Below are positions 22,232 through 30,230 of a stretch of DNA of 34,927 bases, in pieces; the first letter of the stretch is position 1, and every line of letters begins with the position of its first letter. The translations under genes were made by a program, and so were the position numbers. Source of the DNA: Brooklawnia sp. GTDB lineage: Bacteria; Actinomycetota; Actinomycetes; Propionibacteriales; Propionibacteriaceae. The stretch covers positions 1 to 34,927 of the forward strand of contig JAAYVP010000136.1 of NCBI GenBank assembly GCA_012517115.1, in the 5' to 3' direction. The notes under the pieces are model-generated. The model searched no databases, had not been told where the DNA came from, and saw only the letters and a program-made list of their open reading frames with translations.

Positions 22232-22397
22232 TGCCTCACCCTATCGGGGTCGTGCCGCGGGCGTGACCAGGTTCCTTGGCAGGCAGCCGGCACTGCGTGG
22301 TGAGTGTCGTCTCTGCACGGCCTGCGCGGCCCGTTGGCGGAGAGTAGAAGGAAGCCTGTCACGGCGGAGTCTGCCGACCACTCGGTACGCTTGAGGA

Positions 22398-22535
22398 ATG
22401 GCCCAGGTGACGGTCTTCGTGATGGCTGGCGTGGCAGTGCTGATCGGCATCGCCGCGCTGGTCATCCTCTGGCAAATCCTGGCCTTGGTCTCGCGGCGGA
22501 CGCTGACCGACACCGACGACCCTGACAGGAGCTGA
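22398..22535 (+). CDS. small single-pass membrane protein (45 aa)
   Basis: MAQVTVFVMAGVAVLIGIAALVILWQILALVSRRTLTDTDDPDRS; one hydrophobic helix, positive residues after it; start 6 nt after TACGCT; ends 1 nt before the next GTG start. Under 60 aa so not in the ORF track. Confidence 0.6.
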   Translation: MAQVTVFVMAGVAVLIGIAALVILWQILALVSRRTLTDTDDPDRS

Positions 22536-22536
22536 A

Positions 22537-23034
22537 GTGGCTTTTGAGATTCCCGCCGACCTAGACCCCGCCCTGACCCCCATCGCGTGGCTGATCGGCC
22601 GGTGGCAGGGAAACGGCCACGGCAACTGGCCGGATGTGGGGGACTTCCAGTTCGGTCAGCAGGTCGATTTCGCGACCAACCGCGGTCCGTATCTGCACTA
22701 CCTCTCGCAGACCTGGACTTTGGACGCGGACGGTCAGCCGGAGTTGCCGCTGGCGATGGAGACCGGATTCTGGCGTCCAGCGGGGGCCAGCGGTCTCGAA
22801 GTGGTCTTGACCAGCCCTGAGGGCTGGGTCGAAGTATGGGTGGGCGCCCTGCTCGGGGCGAAGATCGAGCTGACGACCGACCTAGTCGCCCGCACCGACA
22901 CCGCGAAACTGCCCTATACCGGGGGCCACCGGCTGTACGGCAACGTAGACGGTGACCTGATGTGGGCTTTCGACCGTGCCACTACCGACGTGCGGTTGCA
23001 GCCCTACATGTGGGCGAGGTTGCAGCGGGCATGA
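22537..23034 (+). CDS. FABP/nitrobindin-like (DUF1794) beta-barrel protein
   Basis: LIGRWQGNGHGNWP, TGFWRP, GGHRLYGNVDGDLMW, LQPYMWARLQRA; SD AGGAG before the GTG. Confidence 0.85.
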   Translation: MAFEIPADLDPALTPIAWLIGRWQGNGHGNWPDVGDFQFGQQVDFATNRGPYLHYLSQTWTLDADGQPELPLAMETGFWRPAGASGLEVVLTSPEGWVEVWVGALLGAKIELTTDLVARTDTAKLPYTGGHRLYGNVDGDLMWAFDRATTDVRLQPYMWARLQRA

Positions 23035-23954
23035 GGGTGGACGTAGCGGGTGGCCCGGATGCAGGGCTGGCTTGGCACTTCGGAGATCCACTGGGCGAGC
23101 AACGAGCCATGGAGTCGGGGACGGCAGCCGTCGCACTGACTAACCGTGCGGTTTTCACCATCTCCGGTGAGCAACGATTGACCTGGCTGCACTCGCTGAC
23201 TAGCCAGGCCCTTAAGTCGTTGCCGACGGGTCAGGGCGCGGACGCTCTCCTGCTCTCGCCGAACGGTCACATCGAGCACGGCTTCGCACTGATCGACGAC
23301 GGTACGACCGCGTGGTGCTGGGCTGAACCTGGTGCCCGGGCGGGCCTGCTCGGCTGGCTCGAATCGATGAAATTCTGGACGCCGGTGGATCTGGTGGCAA
23401 GAGACGACGTACAGCTGTGGTGGATGGGTAGTGGCCTTGATGATCCAGCCGGGTTGGTGGCGGCGCGGCGATCGGCAATCGGCCTGGGGCGCGACGTGCT
23501 GGTCGACACAACCCCGGACGCGGGCCTGCTAGCCGGCCAGTGGGCCCACGAGGCGCTGCGGATCGCCGCCGGGGTTCCCCGGATCGGCATCGACACCGAC
23601 GACAGGACGCTGCCGAACGAGATCGGGCTCTTCGGAACAGCCCTCGACAAGGGCTGCTACCGCGGGCAGGAGACCGTGGCTCGGGTCCACAACCTGGGGC
23701 GTCCGCCGCGGCGGCTGGTGCTGTTGCTGTTCGACGGCAGCCTGCCAGAGGTCGGCTCCGCAGTGATCGATGATGACCGCCAGGTTGGGACGGTGTCCTC
23801 GGTAGCGCAGCACCATGAACTGGGGCCGATCGGGCTCGCCCTGGTCAAACGCGCGGTGCCGGTGGCGGCGACCCTGACAGTTGGCGGGATCGCTGCGTCC
23901 CAGGAGGCGCTGGTCGACCCCGACGTGGGGGAACACTTCCGACCTCGGCTGTAG
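23031..23954 (+). CDS. ygfZ: folate-binding YgfZ/GcvT-like protein
   Basis: YgfZ signature KGCYRGQETVAR; ATGA overlap with upstream gene. Confidence 0.9.
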   Translation: MRVDVAGGPDAGLAWHFGDPLGEQRAMESGTAAVALTNRAVFTISGEQRLTWLHSLTSQALKSLPTGQGADALLLSPNGHIEHGFALIDDGTTAWCWAEPGARAGLLGWLESMKFWTPVDLVARDDVQLWWMGSGLDDPAGLVAARRSAIGLGRDVLVDTTPDAGLLAGQWAHEALRIAAGVPRIGIDTDDRTLPNEIGLFGTALDKGCYRGQETVARVHNLGRPPRRLVLLLFDGSLPEVGSAVIDDDRQVGTVSSVAQHHELGPIGLALVKRAVPVAATLTVGGIAASQEALVDPDVGEHFRPRL

Positions 23955-23999
23955 CTGTGGATACCCACGCCAGCTCAGCCAAACGGTCGCGTGGTGCGC

Positions 24000-25871
24000 T
24001 CAGCCCTGGTTGATCGCCTTCGCGCGAGTTCGCGCTTTGGCCCGGTCATGTGCGCGCAGCGCCACCTTGCGGACACGAACTATCGCCGGAGTCACCTCGA
24101 GGCATTCGTCAGGTGCGCAGTACTCGAGGGATTGTTCAAGGCTCATCAGGCGTGGCGGGATCAGCCGCTCTAACTCGTCGGCTGTGGACGAGCGCACGTT
24201 AGTGAGGTGCTTCTCCTTGGTGGGGTTGACGTCCATGTCATCGGGACGGGCATTCTCTCCGACCACCATGCCCTCGTAGGTTTCGTCCCCGGGAGCCACG
24301 AACAGCACGCCGCGTTCCTGCAGGTTGAACAGGGCGTAGCTTGACACCGTGCCGAGACGATCGGCCACCAGGGAGCCGGTGGTGCGGTTGCGCATCTCGC
24401 CTACCCAGGGTGTGTAACCCTCGAAAAGATGGTTCATGATGCCGGTGCCACGGGTAGCGGTCAGGAATTCGGTGCGGAAACCGATCAGCCCGCGGGAGGG
24501 GACCACGTACTCCATCCGCACCCAACCCGTGCCGTGGTTGGTGAGCAGTTCCAGTTGGCCTTTACGCGTCCCCAGCAACTCGGTCACGGTACCCAGGTGT
24601 TCTTCGGGGACGTCGACGGTCAACCGCTCTGTGGGTTCGCTACGCACTCCGTCGATCTCGCGGATGACGGCCTCGGGCTTACCGACCGTCAACTCGAAGC
24701 CTTCGCGGCGCATCATCTCGACCAGCACAGCCAGTTGCAGTTCACCGCGACCTTGCACCTCCCAGGTGTCAGGACGCTCGGTCGTCAGCACCTTGATCGA
24801 GACGTTGCCCACGAGTTCTTGGTCGAGGCGGTTCTTGACCAGCCGTGCAGTCAGGTGCTTGCCGGATCGGCCCGCCAACGGTGAGGTGTTGATGCCGATC
24901 GTCATCGAGATGGACGGTTCATCCACGTGGATCAGCGGCAGCGGGCGCGGGTCGTCCGGGTCGCTGAGGGTCTCGCCGATGGTGATCTCGGGGATGCCGG
25001 CGACCGCGATGATGTCGCCGGGGCCGGCCTCGTCAACCGGCACCCGGTCGAGCGCCTGGGTCATCAACAATTCGGACAGCTTGACGGTCTTGATCGAGCC
25101 GTCTCGGCGGCACCAGGCCACTTGCTGTCCGCGCTTGATGGTGCCCTCGATGATGCGGCAGAGCGCCAGGCGCCCCAGGTAGGGGGAGGAATCGAGGTTG
25201 GTGACGTGCGCCTGCAGCGGCGCGCCCAAGGTATAGGTCGGCGCGGGGATGTGGTTGCGGATCGTCTCGAACAGCACCTCCAGGTCGGTAGCGTCTGGGA
25301 ACTGACCGTCGGCCGGCTTGGTTCCTGAGGCGCGGCCGGTCTTCGCGGACGCGTAGATGACCGGGAAGTCGAGGGCGCTGGTGTTGTCTTCCTCAAGCAG
25401 GTCGAGGAAGAGTTCGTAGGTCTCGTCGATCACTTCGTCGATGCGGGCGTCTGGCCGGTCGACCTTGTTGATGACCAGGATGATCGGCAGCTGTTTGCTG
25501 AGCGCCTTGCGCAGCACGAAACGGGTCTGCGGCAGCGGCCCTTCGGATGCGTCCACCAGCAGCACGACCCCGTCCACCATCTCAAGACCCCGCTCGACCT
25601 CGCCCCCGAAGTCGGCGTGGCCGGGGGTGTCGATGATGTTGACGAGTAGTTGAGCTCCGTCGGCCATGGTGTGCCGGACGGCGGTGTTCTTGGCGAGGAT
25701 CGTGATGCCCTTCTCGCGCTCCAGATCCATCGAGTCCATCACTCGGCTGTTGACATCTGCCCCCTCCCGGAAGGCTCCCGATTGCCACAGCATGGCGTCC
25801 ACCAGCGTGGTCTTGCCGTGATCGACGTGGGCGATGATGGCGACGTTGCGGAGTTCGGATCGAACGGGCAT
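24000..25871 (-). CDS. typA: translational GTPase TypA/BipA
   Basis: [56 protein letters not shown], long C-terminal BipA region; SD CAGGAG before ATG at 25871. Confidence 0.97.
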   Translation of the reverse strand: MPVRSELRNVAIIAHVDHGKTTLVDAMLWQSGAFREGADVNSRVMDSMDLEREKGITILAKNTAVRHTMADGAQLLVNIIDTPGHADFGGEVERGLEMVDGVVLLVDASEGPLPQTRFVLRKALSKQLPIILVINKVDRPDARIDEVIDETYELFLDLLEEDNTSALDFPVIYASAKTGRASGTKPADGQFPDATDLEVLFETIRNHIPAPTYTLGAPLQAHVTNLDSSPYLGRLALCRIIEGTIKRGQQVAWCRRDGSIKTVKLSELLMTQALDRVPVDEAGPGDIIAVAGIPEITIGETLSDPDDPRPLPLIHVDEPSISMTIGINTSPLAGRSGKHLTARLVKNRLDQELVGNVSIKVLTTERPDTWEVQGRGELQLAVLVEMMRREGFELTVGKPEAVIREIDGVRSEPTERLTVDVPEEHLGTVTELLGTRKGQLELLTNHGTGWVRMEYVVPSRGLIGFRTEFLTATRGTGIMNHLFEGYTPWVGEMRNRTTGSLVADRLGTVSSYALFNLQERGVLFVAPGDETYEGMVVGENARPDDMDVNPTKEKHLTNVRSSTADELERLIPPRLMSLEQSLEYCAPDECLEVTPAIVRVRKVALRAHDRAKARTRAKAINQG

Positions 25872-25913
25872 CGGGCTCCTGAGCTGGTGAAGTGGACTAT
25901 GGCGCGGCGCACG

Positions 25914-25956
25914 AAAAAGCCGAACCCTAGGCATGGCTGGTGCCGCTGGGTTCGGC
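25914..25956 (-). terminator. Rho-independent terminator hairpin in the typA leader
   Basis: Minus strand GCCGAACCC-N20-GGGTTCGGC-TTTTT: 9-bp perfect stem and T5, ending about 42 nt before the typA ATG. Confidence 0.8.
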
Positions 25957-26053
25957 GACGATGCACTCCATGAGTGTACGCCCAGCCGGATGGTGGCTCG
26001 ACGACACGGAAATCGTCTGGAGCAGCTGGGCTAGGTCGGCGATGAGGGGATTT

Positions 26054-26071
26054 TATACCCTAGGGGGTATA
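26054..26071 (+). promoter_or_regulatory. CsoR/CstR-family operator overlapping the -10 of the CoA-disulfide reductase gene
   Basis: TATACCCTAGGGGGTATA imperfect palindrome, overlapping TATAAT (26068-26073). Confidence 0.8.
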
Positions 26072-26073
26072 AT
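26068..26073 (+). promoter_or_regulatory. -10 hexamer TATAAT, 8 nt before ATG (leaderless transcript likely)
   Basis: Perfect TATAAT; no SD between it and ATG 26082. Confidence 0.65.
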
Positions 26074-26081
26074 CGCGGTTC

Positions 26082-27725
26082 ATGAATTCCAAGAGAATCG
26101 TCATCATCGGTGGCGTGGCCGGCGGCATGTCGGCCGCCACCCGCCTCCGCCGTCTCGATGAGCAGGCCGAAATCATCGTCCTTGAGCGTAGCGGCCACGT
26201 ATCGTTCGCGAACTGCGGACTGCCGTACCACGTCGGGGGCGTGATCGCCAAGCGCGATTCCCTGCTGCTGCAGACCCCCGCCTCGCTAGGCGCACGGTTC
26301 GGGCTGGACGTGCGAGTCGGCCAGGAGGCCATCGCGGTCGACCCCGCCGCCCGAAGCGTCCAGGTACGAAACCTGGCCACCAACGAGGTCTACAACCTTG
26401 AGTACGATTCGTTGATCTTGTCGCCGGGTGCGAAGCCGGTGCGTCCGCCGTTGCCCGGCATCGAGCGTGCGCTGACGCTGCGCAACGTCGAGGACACCGA
26501 CGCGATCGTCGCGGCCTGTACCGATGCGACCACCGCGGTGGTCGTCGGGGGTGGGTTCATCGGCATCGAACTGGCCGAGAATCTGGTGCACCGCGGCCTC
26601 CAGGTGACCATTGTCGAGGCCACTGCGCAGGTGATGGCGCCGATCGACCCGGAACTGGCCGCCATCGTCCATGACCGGCTGCGTGACAACGGCGTCGATC
26701 TACGCCTAGGGCAGTCGGTCGCATCCATCGGCGAGGACGACGTGATTCTCGCGGACGGCACCAGGGTGAGTGCCGATGTGGTGGTCGCCGCGATCGGTGT
26801 GCGTCCCGACACCAGCCTGGCCGTCGGAGCCGGACTAGCCGTGGGAGAGCGTGGCGGCATCCGTGTCGACGACCAGTTCCGCACCAGCGACCCGAACATC
26901 TACGCCATCGGAGACGCGGTAGAAAAGGTGGACGCGATCGACGACTCCGCGTCCCTGGTGCCGCTCGCCCAGACCGCGAACCTGCAAGGACGTCGGGTCG
27001 CCGACGTCATCATGGGTCGCCCAGCATACGGACGCCCGGTGCTCGGCACTGCGATCGTTGGAGTCTTCGGGCTGCAGGTGGCGTCCACCGGGTGGAACGA
27101 GAAGCGGTTGCGCCAAGCCGGACGACCCTACCGCGCAATCCACACCCATCCGGGCAACCATGCCGGCTATTACCCGGGCAGCTGCCAGATCTCGCTCAAG
27201 CTGCTGGTCGATCCCGAGACCGACGAGATCTTGGGCGCGCAGGGAGTTGGCGAATCCGGCGTCGACAAGCGGATCGACGTCATCGCCACGGCAATCACCG
27301 GCGGCATCTTGGCCAGTGAATTGGCTGACTTGGAGCTGGCGTACGCGCCGCAGTTCGGTTCGGCCAAGGATCCGGTCAACATGCTCGGCTTCATCGCGGC
27401 GAACCTGCGCGACGGACTTACCGAGACGATCCAGTGGCACGAGTTGGACGACGCGGTGGCCGCCGGCGCGACCGTGCTGGATGTGCGTACCCGATCGGAG
27501 CATAACGCGAACGCGATCCCCGGCTCGGTGCTGATCCCGCTGGACGAGCTGCGTGACCGCCTCGACGAGGTGCCTGCCGGTGATCTGGTGGTGCATTGCG
27601 CGGTCGGTCTGCGCGGCTACCTGGCCACTCGTGTGCTGGAGCAGCACCGCTCGGGCTACGGCTGGGGGCGGATCCGCAACCTGGACGGCGGCATGAAGAC
27701 CTGGCTGGCCGGCGCGGGCGCCTAG
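26082..27725 (+). CDS. CoA-disulfide (persulfide) reductase-like flavoprotein with C-terminal rhodanese domain
   Basis: IVIIGGVAGGMSAATRLRR, single redox Cys in SFANCGLPYHVGG, second Rossmann VVVGGGFIGIELAENL, C-terminal LDVRTRSEHNANAIPGS and VVHCAVGLRGYLATRVL rhodanese Cys loop. Confidence 0.92.
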   Translation: MNSKRIVIIGGVAGGMSAATRLRRLDEQAEIIVLERSGHVSFANCGLPYHVGGVIAKRDSLLLQTPASLGARFGLDVRVGQEAIAVDPAARSVQVRNLATNEVYNLEYDSLILSPGAKPVRPPLPGIERALTLRNVEDTDAIVAACTDATTAVVVGGGFIGIELAENLVHRGLQVTIVEATAQVMAPIDPELAAIVHDRLRDNGVDLRLGQSVASIGEDDVILADGTRVSADVVVAAIGVRPDTSLAVGAGLAVGERGGIRVDDQFRTSDPNIYAIGDAVEKVDAIDDSASLVPLAQTANLQGRRVADVIMGRPAYGRPVLGTAIVGVFGLQVASTGWNEKRLRQAGRPYRAIHTHPGNHAGYYPGSCQISLKLLVDPETDEILGAQGVGESGVDKRIDVIATAITGGILASELADLELAYAPQFGSAKDPVNMLGFIAANLRDGLTETIQWHELDDAVAAGATVLDVRTRSEHNANAIPGSVLIPLDELRDRLDEVPAGDLVVHCAVGLRGYLATRVLEQHRSGYGWGRIRNLDGGMKTWLAGAGA

Positions 27726-27745
27726 CGGGCAAGCCGTCGATTTCG

Positions 27746-27807
27746 GTGCACCGGTTTGTTGCTGGGCGGCGTTTCGCAGCCTTCGCAACAGACCGATGCA
27801 CGATTTT
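27746..27807 (+). terminator. terminator-like long hairpin after the reductase gene
   Basis: GTGCA-c-CGGTTTGTTGC ... GCAACAGACCG-a-TGCAC, then GATTTTC; 16 paired positions with one G.U and one mismatch. Confidence 0.6.
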
Positions 27808-27885
27808 CGACCATGCCAGTGGTTACCGCGGCGAGCAGCCCACCCGGCGCAGTCGGGCTATCCGGCAGCGTGTCGGCGCAGTGGC

Positions 27886-28137
27886 TCAGGCTAACGACAA
27901 GAAGAGTCTCTCCATCTGAGCGGTGTCGCCGTCCCCGTCGATCACGCACTCCTTGAGGCCGCTGGCGATGACTACGAAGCCGGCTCGATCGATGGCTTTG
28001 CTGACCGCTGCGATCTGAGTCACGATGTCCTGACAGTCGCGGCCCTCCTGGATCATCCGGATGATGCCGCCCAGCTGGCCTTGCGCCCGCTGTAGACGCT
28101 TGACCGCGCCGTCGAGATCTTCTGCGGACAACTGCAT
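27886..28137 (-). CDS. CsoR/RcnR/CstR-family metal- or persulfide-responsive repressor (CstR-like)
   Basis: DUF156-type helical protein: VKRLQRAQGQLGGIIRMIQEGRDCQDIVTQIAAVSKAI...GLKECV. Cys35 and Cys64 present; position 60 (copper His in CsoR) is Gly. ATG at 28137 with AAAGGGG upstream. Confidence 0.88.
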   Translation of the reverse strand: MQLSAEDLDGAVKRLQRAQGQLGGIIRMIQEGRDCQDIVTQIAAVSKAIDRAGFVVIASGLKECVIDGDGDTAQMERLFLSLA

Positions 28138-28154
28138 GGCCAACCCCTTTCGCG

Positions 28155-28170
28155 GTACCCCCGTGGGTAT
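28155..28170 (-). promoter_or_regulatory. second CsoR/CstR-family operator, upstream of the repressor gene
   Basis: GTACCCCCGTGGGTAT; shares TACCCCC-NN-GGGTA with the reverse complement of the 26054-26071 site. Confidence 0.75.
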
Positions 28171-28320
28171 CCAACCATGTTAGCTCGGTCGCCGCGCCAA
28201 GCGTCGCCCCTGTTCGTCCGTCGGCGACTGAGGGATGATCCGGGGAGTAATCAGCCTGCCGAAGGCTTTCGGGCCGGTACTCTCGAAGGGACTCGTGCAC
28301 CCACACATGGAGGACCATCG

Positions 28321-29643
28321 ATGAGTCAGAACTCGCAAGGCGCCTACGGCCCGCCCGGGGGCTACGCCCAGCCGGGGCAGCCGAGTCAAACCGGCCCGCA
28401 GGACCTGTCACGGGCGGGGGTGCCGCCCCGGCTCAGCCCACCTGAAGGTGCCGCCGTCCTGACGCTGCAGGCCCCCGCCCCTCCACCGGTCGTCCAGATC
28501 ACCCAAGCCCCCCAGATGGCGCCGCCGGTCACCGAGGAGCAGCGTCCTGTCCTAGATAGCAAGGTGACCCAGTTCATGGGCGCGATCATGAGCGAAGAAT
28601 CTGGTAGCCCCGAGTTCAGCAGGCAGGCTGACGCGGTGCGCAGCATGGGGGACGCCGACATCCGCCGCGCCGCCGAGATGAGTAACCGGCTACTCGACAC
28701 CCCGATCAACGAGATGAAGACCGGCGGGTTGTCCGAAGTGTCGAAAGTCTCCAGCACTCTGCTCGAGCTGCGCCGCATCATCGAAGACCTCGATCCCGGC
28801 GAGGTGGGCACCCAGAAGAAGTTCCTCGGCATCATCCCCTTCGGTGACAAGATCCAGGACTACTTCCGCAAGTACCAGTCCAGCCAGAAGCACCTCAACG
28901 CGATCCTGCATGCCTTGCGTTCCGGCCAAGACGAGCTGACCAAGGACAATGTCAGCTTGAACATGGAGAAGCAGCAGCTCTGGGACACCATGAACCGGCT
29001 GAACCAGTACATATATCTGGCCGAGCAACTCGACAGCCGGCTTTCGGGGGCGATCGCCGAACTGCAAGTGACCGACCCGATGAAGGCTGATGCACTGAAC
29101 AAGGACGTGCTGTTCTACGTCCGTCAGAAGCACCAGGACCTGCTGACTCAGCTGGCGGTCTCGATCCAGGGTTACCTGGCTATCGACGTGATCATCAAGA
29201 ACAACGCAGAGTTGATCAAGGGTGTCGATCGCGCGTCCACCACCACGGTGTCGGCGCTGCGCACCGCGGTCATCACCGCTCAGGCGCTTGGCAACCAAAA
29301 GCTGGTCCTCGACCAGATCACCGCGCTCAACGCCACCACCGCAGGACTGATCGAGCGCACCAGCGAGATGCTGCGGGACAACTCCGTCACCATTCAACAG
29401 CAGGCGGCCAGTTCCACAGTCTCGGTCGAGTCTCTGCAGAAAGCGTTCGCAAACGTCTACCAGACGATGGACTCCATCGACTCATTCAAGATCGAGGCTC
29501 TGAACACCATGAGCCAGACGATCGGCACCCTCGAGACCGAGGTCGCCAAGTCGCGCGCCTATCTCGAGCGGGCACGGCAGTCGGACGAGCGACGCGGCCT
29601 CGCCGAGGGCATTACCAGCACTCCGAACTACGACCTCGGCTGA
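28321..29643 (+). CDS. telA: TelA/toxic anion resistance family protein
   Basis: RRIIEDLDPGEVGTQKKFLGIIPFGDKIQDYFRKYQSSQKHLNAIL, DVLFYVRQKHQDLLTQLAVSIQGYLAIDVIIKNNAELIKGVDRASTTTVSALRTAVITAQAL: TelA core; SD GGAGG. Confidence 0.92.
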   Translation: MSQNSQGAYGPPGGYAQPGQPSQTGPQDLSRAGVPPRLSPPEGAAVLTLQAPAPPPVVQITQAPQMAPPVTEEQRPVLDSKVTQFMGAIMSEESGSPEFSRQADAVRSMGDADIRRAAEMSNRLLDTPINEMKTGGLSEVSKVSSTLLELRRIIEDLDPGEVGTQKKFLGIIPFGDKIQDYFRKYQSSQKHLNAILHALRSGQDELTKDNVSLNMEKQQLWDTMNRLNQYIYLAEQLDSRLSGAIAELQVTDPMKADALNKDVLFYVRQKHQDLLTQLAVSIQGYLAIDVIIKNNAELIKGVDRASTTTVSALRTAVITAQALGNQKLVLDQITALNATTAGLIERTSEMLRDNSVTIQQQAASSTVSVESLQKAFANVYQTMDSIDSFKIEALNTMSQTIGTLETEVAKSRAYLERARQSDERRGLAEGITSTPNYDLG

Positions 29644-29668
29644 GGCTGCACAACGATAGAAGGACGCG

Positions 29669-30205
29669 ATGGGGCTGTTCGCATGGCTGCGGGGCGACAC
29701 CAACAAGCCGGCTGAGCCGGCGACTCTGGCGTCCCCCCCGCCGACCAAGCAGGACATCGAGCAGGCCTTGGTGAAAGCGGAGCGCATGGTGCTGGACGGT
29801 CATGCGCCCACGCCGGTACTGGCTCGCGTCCTGCGCATCACCACTGCCGTCAAAGCGATCCTGCCGAGGCTGTCGAATCTCGGCCTCGATTCGCGGGACG
29901 CGTACACGGTGGTCGCAACCGCCACCGACTATCTGCCTGAGTCGGTGGCGGGCTACCTGGCGTTGCCCCGCGACTGGGCTGACACCCGGCCGGTCGCCAA
30001 CGGCAAGTCTTCGCTGCTGCTCTTGATCGACCAGCTCGACTTGCTGAGCCTGACGATCTCGCGGATGTACGACGCAGTGAATCGGATGGACGCGTCTGCG
30101 CTGGTCGCCCAAGGCGACTTCCTGACGACCAAGTTCGGCGGGCCGATGCGAGCCACCCGGATGGACGACCAGGCCCCGGCCAGCACCAACCCATTGGATC
30201 TCTAG
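29669..30205 (+). CDS. hypothetical protein of the TelA operon
   Basis: SD AAGGA, coding frame between telA and the AAA+ gene; no known domain recognised. Confidence 0.7.
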   Translation: MGLFAWLRGDTNKPAEPATLASPPPTKQDIEQALVKAERMVLDGHAPTPVLARVLRITTAVKAILPRLSNLGLDSRDAYTVVATATDYLPESVAGYLALPRDWADTRPVANGKSSLLLLIDQLDLLSLTISRMYDAVNRMDASALVAQGDFLTTKFGGPMRATRMDDQAPASTNPLDL

Positions 30206-30230
30206 TGAAGCCTCGAAAGGCCGTTGTCAG

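Noticed and set aside
23965-23994. CCACGC/GCGTGG inverted repeat between ygfZ and typA
   Set aside because: Short stem, 18-nt loop, no T tract; insufficient support.
25957-26053. possible tRNA or structured RNA upstream of typA on the minus strand
   Set aside because: GGGTTCGGC resembles a T-arm fragment but no D-arm, anticodon arm or acceptor pairing could be found; it is better explained as the terminator stem.
26835-27788. 317-aa minus-strand ORF over the reductase gene
   Set aside because: Shadow ORF; the plus strand encodes the flavoprotein-rhodanese.
27722-28411. 229-aa minus-strand ORF overlapping the CstR-like gene and both operators
   Set aside because: Out of frame with the convincing DUF156 protein; composition is typical of noise.
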